Shown here piece after piece: positions 10,701 to 20,898 of a stretch of 64,000 bases of DNA. Source of the stretch: Rana temporaria. Its lineage: Eukaryota > Chordata > Amphibia > Anura > Ranidae. The position numbers and the translations under genes were made by a program. The notes beneath the pieces are model-generated. The model made no database searches, had not been told where the DNA came from, and was given only the letters and a program-made list of their open reading frames with translations. Where the stretch lies: the NCBI RefSeq assembly GCF_905171775.1, contig NC_053492.1, forward strand, positions 186,278,778-186,342,777, in the 5' to 3' direction. The stretch's first letter is position 1, and each line of letters begins with the position of its first letter.

Positions 10701-13700
10701 ATGTCTAGACAAGGCTCTGAACACTCTTTTACGGCTGAACCAACGCAGATTCATCATGCCTCTGAACCCGCAGACGTACAGGGAGCAGACTCTGCAGATA
10801 TTGCTGAACAGAGTGTAAGACCCAAGCGTACAATAAAACCAATACAGAAACTCAGAGAAAACTACGAATACACTAGAGATAAGTTCTCCAGCAAGCTATC
10901 AGACTTCTGGGACAGAACTGCACACTGCATGTCAGTTTTGCCACGCTTTAATGATCGACCAGCTGAACTAGGAGATTCTATAGTTCGCCTATCTGCTGCG
11001 TATGAACACTACCAACGGCTGTCTGCAAAATACACTGCTTTCTTGCAAGACTGTAATATAGAGGACTCTTCAACAGAACTGACCAAGACTGATGCACTGA
11101 ACCAACAAAGGGATCTCTTAGTGAAAAATGCTCAGTGTAAGGCAGAACTCCGCATTGCTCAACTGCAAGAGACCAGATCTCACAGATCAACATCAACCAA
11201 GCACACTGCACGTTCTTCTAGATCCTCTCGCTCCAGAAGTTCAACATTAAGCGACAAGCTAATAGAGGCCCGCGCTGATGCTGAATCCAAAAAAGCGCAA
11301 AGCTCCCTTGCTAAGAAAGAAGCAGAGATGAAGGCCCAAAGCAAAGCTCTTGAAGCAGAGATGGAAGCCCAAAGCAAAGCTCTTGAAGCAGAGATGAAGG
11401 CCCAAAGCAAAGCTCTTGAAGCAGAGATGGAAGCCCAGAGCAAAACTCGCCAAGCAGAAATGGAATCCCAAATAAAGATTCTGCAAATAGAGAAAGAGGA
11501 AGCAGGTGCGCTAGCAAGGCTGAAAGTCCTTGAACAAGCAATGGGTCAAAGTAATAATTCAGACTGTCTTATCCCAGCAGAACTGGAAGATCCAATTGAT
11601 CGCACCAGTGATTATGTGCTAAAGCATAATGTTTACAAAGATACAGAGTCATCTCCTGTACCTCCTACTAACAACACTGTTCTCACTCTCAACTCAGGGA
11701 CCTCCCAGCTCAAAATGCCTGAGTCTCCTCAAGTCCACAACGCCAGAGCATCTACGCAGCAAACCACATCAACTCCTGCCATCAACAAGGTGACTTCCAG
11801 CGACAATCCGCAGCTCCAGCCACAGCCAGCAGAAGCCTTAAAGACTACCCCAAAGTTAAGCGCTCATGCAACATCATTTCATCCTGGTAAACCTCACCTT
11901 TCTTCACCAGAGAACTTTCACACCCAAGGGGTTCCACAGATTACTTTGGCACCAAAGAGTGAGAGATCAGACTTGAATGACTTAGCCAGCTATATGGCAC
12001 GCCGTGAGCTCATTATCACCAGCCTCTCAAGGTTTGATGACTGTCCAGAGAGCTACAGGGCCTGGAGATCAACCTTCAAGGCTGCTATTGCTAATTTCAA
12101 CCTTAATAGCAAGGACGAACTTGATTTGCTCATAAGGTGGCTGGGGCCAGAATCTGCAAATCGTGTTAAAAGACTGAGGACAGTACATGTTGACCACCCA
12201 GATGCAGGTCTTGTTGCCACATGGGCAAGACTTGAGCAAGCCTATGGTAGCTCAGAAGCCATAGAAAGCGCTCTATTCAAGAGACTGCAAAACTTCCCAA
12301 AAATAGGGAACAAAGACTATAGCAAGCTCCAAGATCTAAGTGACCTCCTCATGGAGTTAGAGTTGGCAAAGACAGACCCACGTCTACCTGGTCTAAGCTT
12401 CCTGGACACTGCTCATGGTGTCAATCCAGTGGTGTCTAAACTGCCATACGGCCTGCAGGAGAGATGGGCGCAGCAGGGCTCAAGGTACAAAAGAGACTAT
12501 AACGTATCCTTTCCTCCATTCTCATATTTTTGCAGGTTCATCAGTGAACAAGCCTGGATGAGAAATGATCCCAGCTTCAGCTTCAGTGAACCCAACTTGC
12601 CTGCTTCATCACCATCTCCAAGGTATGACAACACAGCAGCTAAACACAGAGACTTTCATAGAGCAATATCTGTTAAAAGGACAGACATCTCACCACCCGT
12701 ATCCTCTCATGCATACCAGAGTGATTCGGGTGATAAAGATCCTAATCGTCAGTGCCCTATTCACAAGAAGCCTCACCCTCTTAAGAAATGCCGAGAGCTG
12801 AGAGCAAAGACTTTACAAGAGCGCAGGGAGATTCTCCAGAAACTTGGAGTATGTTACAGGTGCTGTGCTTCTTATAGTCATTTTGCCAAGGACTGTAAAG
12901 TTGTCATCAAGTGCACAGAATGCAGCAGCGAAAGACATGTGACAGCTATGCATCCTACTCCACTTACAGACAGCCCACAGCAGCTACCTACCTCCACCCC
13001 TCTCTCAAATCATGGCGGGGAGCAACGAAGCCACGCTCTAGCCCAGGAGAATGTTTCTTCTTCATGCACAGAAGTCTGTGGAGAAGGTTTAGATCACAAG
13101 TGCTGTGCCAAGATATGCCTTGTTAAGGTATACCCAGAGGGTCAACCTGAAAAAGCTGCCAGGATGTATGCCATAATAGATGAACAGAGCAACAGATCCC
13201 TGGTCAAGCCTAAATTCTTTGAGATCTTTGGCATTGAGGGTCATGCCACACCGTATACTCTCAGAACCTGTTCTGGTCGCGTAGAGACTTTCGGCAGAAG
13301 GGTCGATGGGTTCATGGTGTCTCATATCGAAGGGAAAGAGGGCATACTCCTACCAACATTAGTCGAGTGTGACCAGATACCAGACGAAAGAGAAGAGATT
13401 CCTACTCCAGAGGTTGCATATCACCATCCTCACTTAAGGCACCTTGCTGATGAGATTCCCGCAATGGACATGAATGCTGAAATCTTAGTCTTGCTAGGAA
13501 GAGACATTCTTAGAGTACATAAGGTACGTGAGCAGTGTGATGGACCTGAGGATGCCCCTTATGCACAAAGACTTGATCTAGGCTGGGTAATAGTGGGCGA
13601 TGTATGCTTGGATAGAATGTGTACATCATCTGAGATCCACTCCTTCAAAACTTACATGTTAGGAAATGGACGCGCATCCCACTTCAAAGAGTGCCCTCAC

Positions 13701-16157
13701 CATTATGAAATAAAGGAGAAGCCTCTTGACATCATCCAAGTACCTGATGCCACTCCTATCCTGTGTGATGACAACCTAGGTACCACAGTGTTTTGTACCA
13801 CAAGTGACGACAACAAAATAGCCTTGTCAGTTGAAGACAGAGAGTTCATCAAAATAATGGACAAAGAATTCTTCAAGGATGAGTCTAACAGCTGGGTTGC
13901 ACCATTGCCTCTTCGTGCTGCAAAGGTCAAACTGCCAAACAATCGGGAACAGGCTTTATCCAGATTCAACTCACTTCAACGAACATTAAAGAACAGGCCT
14001 GAAATGAAGGACCATTTCATTACCTTTATGAAGAGGATCTTTGACAATGAGCATGCTGAGCCAGCTCCACCTCTTCAAATACACGATGAGTGCTGGTACC
14101 TACCCTTCTTCGGAGTGTACCATCCACGTAAGCCAAAACAAATTAGGGTAGTGTTCGACTCCAGTGCCAAACATCAGGGCGTATCCCTGAACGATATTCT
14201 TCTCACTGGTCCTAACCTTACCAACAACCTTGTAGGTGTACTCATGAGGTTCAGAAGAGAGCCAGTTGCCATAACTGCGGACATTGAACAAATGTTTCAT
14301 TGCTTTATTGTACGAGAAGACCATAGGAACTTCCTAAGGTTTCTGTGGCACCGTGACAACAACATGAACAATGAGATGATTGAATACCGCATGAAGGTTC
14401 ATGTTTTCGGAAATAGCCCCTCACCTGCCGTCGCAACATATGGTTTACGAAGGACTGCTCTTGACGGAGAACAGGAGTATGGTGCAGATGCTCGACATTT
14501 CGTCGAGAGAGATTTCTATGTGGACGATGGACTTAAATCTTTACCTACAGCGGAAGAAGCCATAGACCTGCTCCAAAGGACACAAGTTATGCTTTCTGAG
14601 GCTAACCTCAGACTACACAAGATTGCCTCAAACAGTGTTGCTGTTATGAAAGCCTTTCAACCTGGCGATCATGCCACAGGGTTTAAAGACTTAAATCTGG
14701 GGATGGACATGCCACCTGTGCAGAGAAGTCTGGGCCTACGGTGGGACTTATTAAAGGACAGCTTCGGCTTTCAAGTCAGCTCTGCAGACAAACCATTTAC
14801 CAGGCGTGGAGTTCTGTCAGTGGTGAACAGCCTATACGATCCAATGGGATTTGTGGCTCCCATCACCATACAAGGTAAATCCATACTTAGACAGCTCTCA
14901 GAGACTATCAAAGATTGGGATGCCCCACTACCAATAGACAAACTTTCAAGGTGGGAGTCCTGGAAACAGTCGTTACATGCCTTAGATGGAATCCTTATAC
15001 CACGCTGCTACACTCCGACTTCCCTTGCCACCAGTCGGAGGAAAGAGCTGCACATCTTCTCAGATGCATCTACTGAGGCCATAGCGGCTGTTGCCTACCT
15101 CAAGGTAAGGGATTCAGCTAATCTAACCCATGTAGGGTTTCTGTTTGGGAAGGCTAAGTTAGCACCCAAGCCTGAACACACAATTCCTAGGCTTGAACTT
15201 TGTGGGACTGTGCTAGCTGTAGAGATTGCAGATTTCATACTGCGTGAGCTAGACATTCAGATAGATGACATCAAATTCTACACAGACAGCAAGGTTGTTC
15301 TGGGCTACATATACAACCAGACTAAACGTTTCTATGTCTATGTCAGCAACCGTGTAGAAAGAATAAGAAAATCATCTAAACCTGAACAATGGCATTATGT
15401 TCCATCTGAAATTAATCCTGCAGATCATGGCACCAGGCCAGTGTCTGCGAGTGCCTTCGTAAATTCTTCTTGGTTAACAGGTCCTGAATTCTTGTTGGCT
15501 GATCCAGAAGAAACCACGGCTGACGTCTTCAGTCTTCTAGAACCCGACAAAGATCCAGAGGTTCGTCCTGAAGTTAAAACCCTTGTCACCAGAACTGAAC
15601 AAAGATGTGCCTTGGGCTGTCAACGCTTTGAACGTTTCTCCAAGTGGACAAGGCTGGTACGCACCACCGCAAGGTTAGTTCATATTGCACACTGCTTTCA
15701 CACGAAGCTCACAGATGCTCACTGTCAAGGTTGGCACATGTGCCAAAAGCTTCTTTCTGCAAAAGACATTGCTGAAGCTGAACTGATCATAATACGCAGT
15801 GTACAACAGGATGTCTTTGGCTCAGAAATCAGACGTATCCGTGACAAGGGGGACATTCCAAAAAACAGTCCAATTGCTAACCTGAACCCATTCATTGACA
15901 ATGATGGCACGTTAAGGGTTGGCGGACGCCTAAACAAGGCTAAATTCAGTGAGCAAGAACAGAATCCTCTCATTATACCTGCTCGCCATCACATCACCAC
16001 TTTGCTCATACGGCACTACCATGAAAGGGTGAAACACCAAGGTAGACACTTCACAGAGGGAGCCATAAGAGTCGCAGGCCTTTGGATTATAGGGACTGTA
16101 AAGACTTTCATCAGACCTATCACGGAACTCATTTTGCTCTTGCCGTTTGGAGACTGA
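10701..16157 (+). CDS. BEL/Pao Gag-Pol polyprotein (protease, RT, RNase H; integrase deleted)
   Basis: A 1818-codon uninterrupted frame. Gag part: an alpha-helical N-terminus, an 11-residue coiled-coil repeat (EMKAQSKALEA-like) at about 210-255, a DUF1759-like block near 440-600 and a zinc knuckle C718-x2-C721-x5-H727-x4-C732, followed by a second Cys/His cluster. Protease: the active-site region is IIDEQSNRS (D827), a BEL variant of D-S/T-G. Reverse transcriptase: TADIEQMF (D1194) and YVDD (1273-1276). RNase H: FSDAS (D1455), RLELCG (E1499), TDSK (D1529). Integrase: only the two histidines of its HHCC finger region (about 1763-1795) remain. From about residue 1799 the last 20 residues resemble the extreme C-terminus of BEL integrases (RPITELILLL). 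The DDE core is absent, so integration would need help in trans. Confidence 0.93.
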   Translation: MSRQGSEHSFTAEPTQIHHASEPADVQGADSADIAEQSVRPKRTIKPIQKLRENYEYTRDKFSSKLSDFWDRTAHCMSVLPRFNDRPAELGDSIVRLSAAYEHYQRLSAKYTAFLQDCNIEDSSTELTKTDALNQQRDLLVKNAQCKAELRIAQLQETRSHRSTSTKHTARSSRSSRSRSSTLSDKLIEARADAESKKAQSSLAKKEAEMKAQSKALEAEMEAQSKALEAEMKAQSKALEAEMEAQSKTRQAEMESQIKILQIEKEEAGALARLKVLEQAMGQSNNSDCLIPAELEDPIDRTSDYVLKHNVYKDTESSPVPPTNNTVLTLNSGTSQLKMPESPQVHNARASTQQTTSTPAINKVTSSDNPQLQPQPAEALKTTPKLSAHATSFHPGKPHLSSPENFHTQGVPQITLAPKSERSDLNDLASYMARRELIITSLSRFDDCPESYRAWRSTFKAAIANFNLNSKDELDLLIRWLGPESANRVKRLRTVHVDHPDAGLVATWARLEQAYGSSEAIESALFKRLQNFPKIGNKDYSKLQDLSDLLMELELAKTDPRLPGLSFLDTAHGVNPVVSKLPYGLQERWAQQGSRYKRDYNVSFPPFSYFCRFISEQAWMRNDPSFSFSEPNLPASSPSPRYDNTAAKHRDFHRAISVKRTDISPPVSSHAYQSDSGDKDPNRQCPIHKKPHPLKKCRELRAKTLQERREILQKLGVCYRCCASYSHFAKDCKVVIKCTECSSERHVTAMHPTPLTDSPQQLPTSTPLSNHGGEQRSHALAQENVSSSCTEVCGEGLDHKCCAKICLVKVYPEGQPEKAARMYAIIDEQSNRSLVKPKFFEIFGIEGHATPYTLRTCSGRVETFGRRVDGFMVSHIEGKEGILLPTLVECDQIPDEREEIPTPEVAYHHPHLRHLADEIPAMDMNAEILVLLGRDILRVHKVREQCDGPEDAPYAQRLDLGWVIVGDVCLDRMCTSSEIHSFKTYMLGNGRASHFKECPHHYEIKEKPLDIIQVPDATPILCDDNLGTTVFCTTSDDNKIALSVEDREFIKIMDKEFFKDESNSWVAPLPLRAAKVKLPNNREQALSRFNSLQRTLKNRPEMKDHFITFMKRIFDNEHAEPAPPLQIHDECWYLPFFGVYHPRKPKQIRVVFDSSAKHQGVSLNDILLTGPNLTNNLVGVLMRFRREPVAITADIEQMFHCFIVREDHRNFLRFLWHRDNNMNNEMIEYRMKVHVFGNSPSPAVATYGLRRTALDGEQEYGADARHFVERDFYVDDGLKSLPTAEEAIDLLQRTQVMLSEANLRLHKIASNSVAVMKAFQPGDHATGFKDLNLGMDMPPVQRSLGLRWDLLKDSFGFQVSSADKPFTRRGVLSVVNSLYDPMGFVAPITIQGKSILRQLSETIKDWDAPLPIDKLSRWESWKQSLHALDGILIPRCYTPTSLATSRRKELHIFSDASTEAIAAVAYLKVRDSANLTHVGFLFGKAKLAPKPEHTIPRLELCGTVLAVEIADFILRELDIQIDDIKFYTDSKVVLGYIYNQTKRFYVYVSNRVERIRKSSKPEQWHYVPSEINPADHGTRPVSASAFVNSSWLTGPEFLLADPEETTADVFSLLEPDKDPEVRPEVKTLVTRTEQRCALGCQRFERFSKWTRLVRTTARLVHIAHCFHTKLTDAHCQGWHMCQKLLSAKDIAEAELIIIRSVQQDVFGSEIRRIRDKGDIPKNSPIANLNPFIDNDGTLRVGGRLNKAKFSEQEQNPLIIPARHHITTLLIRHYHERVKHQGRHFTEGAIRVAGLWIIGTVKTFIRPITELILLLPFGD

Positions 16158-16382
16158 ACTTACTTGGGTATGCTGTTGGATCCTACCTGCGACTTCGAGA
16201 AGGAAGTATCTGGAACTTTAGTTGTCACAACTTGAAGCCTTATATTATAGTTGTTGTATTATATGCATGTTCTCCATTATGTCTTTCAGGTTTTCAAGAC
16301 ATCAAGCAAATTGCGCTGTTGTTTATTTGCATAACTACCGTTGTATTATGTAAATAGTGGCATTATCATGCCAGACGGGGAG
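16158..16382 (+). other. BEL/Pao 3' internal region with polypurine tract
   Basis: Non-coding sequence from the gag-pol stop to the 3' LTR. The purine-rich GACGGGGAG at 16374-16382 abuts the LTR and is the likely plus-strand priming tract. Confidence 0.7.
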
Positions 16383-16922
16383 TGTGCTGCCCCAATAGGG
16401 GCATAGAATATGAGATGCATAGCCTCAGTTAATATTAGCATTGTTATATAGATTAGAGTCTATATAGTGTGGTTTGCCTACTATTTTCTCATAGCTAAAT
16501 CTATGTGTTATCCTATGCTGCCATCTAGTGGCCTTTGTTGCAATGCACATGTTTATGTGATTCTTTGAGTTACCACATATTTTCACTGTATGTATGCCCC
16601 TCCCTGCTTCCTGTGTGGAGTACTTCCTGTGTCATCTCTTCAGCCAGCAAGCCACTTGTAGAAGGACACTCATGTACTCTGCCCAAGGTAGGAAAGGCAT
16701 CATCTTTTGACCGCACAATACTATCACCATTCATCTGTTGTTCCTGTTATCTGCTGTAACCCCTGAAGTTTAAAGAATAAACACCTCTTTTGAATGAATC
16801 GGTATTGACGAGTTCAGCTGTCTGACAAGGATTGTCCGCAGTGAGTATATCTGCTTATACAGGCCAGGCATAGAGGTCTCAGCAAGGGATATATCGCTAT
16901 CACAACAATCGGAGTCAGAACA
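16383..16922 (+). repeat. 3' LTR of BEL/Pao element
   Basis: Same length as the 5' LTR and apparently identical in sequence. AATAAA at 16776-16781 would direct polyadenylation of the element's RNA. The AAATC target duplication follows immediately. Confidence 0.95.
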
Positions 16923-16955
16923 AAATCTTATGTGAAAACATTTATAAATAGTATT

Positions 16956-17214
16956 TGTCTGGAATGCTTAGTGGTCGGCACTTCTGCCCGCAGCACTGTA
17001 GTCCCATATTCCAGTCCCATTGAGGACAATACCTGCACAGAGTTTGAAAATCGTCCCTGTGCTTGTGTGGGTTTCCTCCTGATACTCTAGTTTCCTCCCA
17101 CACTTCAAAGACATGCTGGTGAGTCCCTAGTATGATATTTTACTGAGTGCGTCCAAAATGGCTTCTTCGATCAGCAGCAGTCCTCAGGGAGAAAAGCACT
17201 ATACAAATAAAAAA
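16956..17214 (+). mobile_element. tRNA-derived SINE-like element
   Basis: The head has a tRNA-like A box (GCTTAGTGGTCGGCAC) and a weak B-box region (TTCCAGTCCC). The body contains GTGGGTTTCCTCC and TTTCCTCCCACACTTCAAAG blocks common to vertebrate interspersed repeats. The end reads AGCACTATACAAATAAAAAA, an A-rich SINE tail. No flanking duplication was established. Confidence 0.65.
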
Positions 17215-17422
17215 ACTTCAGAAACAAGTTTCATTACAAATTATAATTCATGTACTGTAAGTTCTTGGTTCCTAGGCCCCAAATCAAACAAATCAGTTAT
17301 GGCTCAGCAAGTATGTTGAGAACAATAGTTGTAGCTGCTGAGCCTGTAAAAAGCAAGGTGTCGCAGAGCCAGAAATGACCTGTGGTTAGGGACAGATGAT
17401 CATCCTTGGATGAAAACTATGT

Positions 17423-18405
17423 GGCCCAGATTTTCAAAGGGCTTACGACGGCGCAACGCCATGTACGCCGTCGTAAGTCCTAATCTGGGCCATCGTATCT
17501 ATGCGACTGATTCTTAGAATCAGTTACGCATAGATAACCATTAGATCCGACAGGCGTCAGGCCCCGTACACACGACCAGTTTCCTCGGCAGAATTCAGCT
17601 TCCGACCGAGTTTCTGGCTGAATTCTGCCGAGAAACCCGGCCGTGTGTACAATTTCGCCGAGGAAGCCGACGAGGAGCTCGACGAAGGAAATAGAGAACA
17701 TGTTCTCTATTTCCTCGTTGTTCTATGGGAGCTCTCGTCCTGCCGAGCTCCTCGGCGGCTTCAGGGCTGAACTGGCCGAGGAACTCGATGTGTTTGGCAC
17801 GTCGAGTTCCTCGGCCGTGTGTACGGGGCCTAAGGCTCTTACGAAGTCGGATCTTAAATGTAATATTTTTTTTGGCCCGCTAGGTGTCGCCTCCATCGTT
17901 TTCTCCGTCGAGTATGCAAATTAGCTAGATACGCGAATTCCCGAACGTACGCGCGGCCGACGCAGTAAAGTTACGACGTTTACGTTAGGCTTGTCCCGGC
18001 GTAAAGTTGCCCCTGGGTATATGAGGCGCAATCAATGTTAAGTATGGCCGTCGTTCCCGCGTCGAAATCTATAAATTTACGTCGTTTGCGTAAGTCGTCC
18101 GTGAATGGGGCTGGATGCCATTTACGTTCACGTCGAAACCAATGACGTCCTTGCGACGTCATTTGGAGCAATGCACCCTGGGATATTTTACGGACAGCGC
18201 ATGCGCAGTACGTTCGGCGCGGGAACGCGCTTAATTTAAATGCTACACGCCCCCTACCCGCCAAATTTTAATTAGGCGGGCTTGCGCCGGGTGATTTACG
18301 CTACGCCGCCGCAACTTTACACGCAAGTGCTTAGTGAATAAAGCACTTGCATGAAGTGCACGTTACGCCCGCCCAAATTTACTCCATTCTACGAGAATCT
18401 GGGCC
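17423..18405. mobile_element. Hairpin MITE, GGCCCAGATT family, copy 1
   Basis: Terminal inverted repeat GGCCCAGATT / AATCTGGGCC, flanked by the 3-bp direct repeat TGT (17420-17422 and 18406-18408). The body is rich in TTACG, CGTAA and GGCGTA and is partly self-complementary. Other members lie at 23837, 51838 and 59387, with variants at 20233, 21779 and 33460. A second MITE is nested at 17560-17830. Confidence 0.8.
17560..17830. mobile_element. Harbinger-like hairpin MITE, GGCCCCGTACACACG family, nested
   Basis: Near-perfect terminal inverted repeat GGCCCCGTACACACGACC, flanked by TCA on the left and TAA on the right. The interior is a strong palindrome around ACATGTTCTCTATTTCC. It is almost identical to the copy at 56692-56962. 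A three-base TSD resembling TNA and long hairpins suggest a PIF/Harbinger-type origin. Confidence 0.75.
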
Positions 18406-18408
18406 TGT

Positions 18409-18829
18409 GTGTCCAGGGTTGATCACTTGCCCTAGCCACAGGTATTCCCTCCCTCTGCAATTATAGCTGAACACCGGCTGACAGCTGCTGCTAAACTCTC
18501 ACTGCTTTGTACAGGCTTAGTGGCTGCAACTGTCAGCACAGACAGGGGTCCCTTGGCAAGTCTTTTTGCAACATACTTACCACACCATGGCAGATTTAGC
18601 CATGCGAATGAGGCCTTAAAGTAAAACGAAGCTGCCATCTTAGCCTTTGTTTAATCTGCAGTTGTCATGGTGCTCTATATGTGCTCAGTTATGGCATTTG
18701 ATGGCTTGACAGTTCAGCTGAGAGCGCAAGCAACAATGACAGTTATTATTAACAGCATGCCTTGAATGTATTTGTTTGGGAAACAGTTAAAACCATGGGT
18801 TTAGTTATTTTTTTAAACGCAAGCATATA

Positions 18830-18830
<1 letters not shown>
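18409..18830. other. No gene recognised
   Basis: Unremarkable single-copy-looking DNA between a MITE and a microsatellite. No motif could be supported. Confidence 0.4.
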
Positions 18831-18877
<47 letters not shown>

Positions 18878-18894
18878 ATATCTATCTATATATC
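18831..18894. repeat. (TATC)n microsatellite
   Basis: About 16 tetranucleotide copies, becoming impure (TATATC) at the 3' end. Confidence 0.97.
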
Positions 18895-18984
18895 TTAATA
18901 GGCTTCACATATACACTATATTACCAAAAGTATTGGGACGTCTGCCTTTACATGCACATGAACTTTAATGGCAACCTAGTCTTA

Positions 18985-19547
18985 TGCCGCGTACACACGA
19001 TCATTTTTCAGCATGAAAAAAAAAACGTTGTTTTTCAGCATGTCGAAAAAACAAAGTTTTCCCAACTTCATCATTAAAACGACATTGCCTACACACCATC
19101 GTTTTAAAAAAATGATCTAGCAAAGCGCGGTGACGTACAACACGTATGACGGCACTATAAAGGGGAAGTTCCATTCGCCTTTGGGCTGCTTTAGCTGATT
19201 TCCTGTTAGTAAAAGACGATTCGCGCTTTTCTGTCTGTTACAGCGTGATGAATGTGCTTACTTCATTATGAACGGTAGTTTTACCAGAACGAGCGCTCCC
19301 GTCTCATAACTTGCTTCTGAGCATGCGCGGGTTTTTTACGTCGTTTTAGCCCACACACGATCATTTTTTACAACCCGAAAAACGACATCGTTTAAAACGA
19401 CGTTAAAAAATGCAGCATGTTCGAAAAAAAATGTTGTCGTTTTTCAGAACCTGAAAAATGATGTGTAGCCCACACACGATCATTTTAAATGACGTTTTTG
19501 AAAAACAACGTTTTTTTCATGCCGAAAATGATCGTGTGTACGCGGCA
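18985..19547. mobile_element. Harbinger-like hairpin MITE, TGCCGCGTACACACGA family, nested
   Basis: Inverted ends TGCCGCGTACACACGATCAT and complement, exact 3-bp TSD TTA (18982-18984, 19548-19550). The interior contains runs related to AAAACGACGTTTTT. Inserted in the left arm of the Tc1 composite. Confidence 0.85.
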
Positions 19548-19799
19548 TTAGTCCGTAGGGTTCAATATTGAGTTAGCCCACCCTTTGTAGCTAAAACAGC
19601 TTCTGGGAAAGCTGTCCACAAGGTTTAGGAGTGACTGTCTATGGGAATGTTTAACTATTCTTCCAGAAGCGCATTTGTGAGGTCAGACACTGATGTTGGA
19701 CAAGAAAGCCTGGCTCACAGTCTTCTCTCTAGTTCATCCCAAAGGTGTTCTATCGGGTTGCATGCAGTCAGGACTGAGGTCGGGGGCAATTCCCACAAA

Positions 19800-19940
19800 C
19801 TACTCCCACAAAGTTGGGAGCATGACATTGTTCAAAATGTCTTGGTATGCTGACGCCTTAAGAGTTCCCTTCACTGGAACTAAGCCCAACCCTTGAAAAC
19901 AACCCCATACCATAATACCCCCTCCACCAAATGATTTGGA
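19800..19940 (-). pseudogene. Tc1-like transposase, central fragment
   Basis: The minus strand reads SKSFGGGGIMVWGCF, then a block around VPVKGTLKASAYQDIL and LPTLWE, typical of the middle of Tc1 transposases between the first and second catalytic aspartates. No start or catalytic residues are included. The reading stops at the palindrome centre. Confidence 0.8.
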
Positions 19941-19943
19941 CCA

Positions 19944-20210
19944 GTGCACAAAGCAAAGTCCATAAAGACATGGATGAGTGAGTTTGGGGTGGAGGAACTT
20001 GACTTGCCTGCACAGAGTCCTGACATCAACCTGATAGAACACCTTTGGGGAGAATTAGAGCAGAGACTGAGAGCCAGGCCTTCTCGTCCTACAGTGCCTG
20101 ACCTGACAAATGGAAGAATTGTCAAACATTCCCATAGACACTCCTAAACCTTGTGGACAGCCTTCCCAGAAGAGTTGAAGCTGTTATAGCAGCAAAGGGT
20201 GGGCCAACTC
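19944..20210 (+). pseudogene. Tc1-like transposase, C-terminal fragment
   Basis: The plus strand reads HKAKSIKTWMSEFGVEELD, then LPAQSPDINLIEHLWGELEQ, the region with the last catalytic glutamate (IEHLW) of DD34E transposases. After about 20120 the frame breaks, but remnants of the C-terminus continue. It lies opposite in direction to the central fragment, so the two cannot form one protein. Confidence 0.85.
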
Positions 20211-20232
20211 AATATTGAACCCTACAGACTGT

Positions 20233-20898
20233 GGGGCAGATCCACAAAGATCTGCCCCGGCGCAGCGTATCTGAGATACGCTACGCCGCCGTAACTTACT
20301 TCTCTTTGGTTCGAATTCAGAAAGAATTTGCGCCGTAAGTTACGGCGGCGTAGTGTATCTTTCGCGACGTAAGGGTGCGGAATTCGTATTGGGCGGGTAG
20401 GGAGCGTGTTTCATTTAAATGAAGCGCCGTCCCTAAATTTCCCGCTGTGCATTGCACGAAATGACGTCGCAAGGACGTCATTGTTTTGACTTGGACTCCC
20501 GCGATTCACGGATGACTTACGCAAACAAACAAAAAAAATTCAAATTAAACGTGGGACTGCCATACTTAACATGGCAGGTTTAATTATACGCCACGAAACA
20601 GCAGCTTTAACTATACGCCGGAAAAAGCCGACTAGAGACGACGTAAAAGAATGCGACGGCCGCTCGTACGTTCGTGGATCGTCGGAAATAGCCAATTTGC
20701 ATACTCGACGCGGAAAACGACGTGAACGCCACCCAGCGGACGCCGAAAAATTGTATCTTAGATCCGAAGGCATATAAAGAGGTACGCCTGTCGGATCTAA
20801 CCCAGATGCCGTCGTATCTTGTTTTGAGGATTCAAAGCAAAGATACAACGCGGGAAATTTGAAAGTACGCCGGCGTACTCGCTTTGTGGATCTGCCCC
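20233..20898. mobile_element. Hairpin MITE, GGGGCAGATCCACAAAG family, nested
   Basis: Inverted ends GGGGCAGATCCACAAAG and CTTTGTGGATCTGCCCC. Flanks are TGT on the left and TAA on the right; comparison with the left arm shows the target was TTA/TAA. Body style (TTACGGCGGCGTA blocks) relates it to the GGCCCAGATT family. Confidence 0.8.

Larger units (their letters stand above)
9939..16922 (+). mobile_element. BEL/Pao LTR retrotransposon, integrase-deleted
   Basis: Two 540-bp LTRs (9939-10478 and 16383-16922) bound a 5.9-kb interior with one long gag-pol frame. The LTRs begin TGTG and end CA and are flanked by an exact 5-bp duplication, AAATC (9934-9938 and 16923-16927), as expected for BEL/Pao. 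The polymerase order protease, RT, RNase H, integrase and the fused gag-pol frame also fit BEL/Pao. The integrase core is missing. I could not identify a tRNA primer-binding site after the 5' LTR. Confidence 0.93.

Noticed and set aside
18762..18968. 68-codon frame with YLSI repeats
   Set aside because: Translation of the TATC microsatellite.
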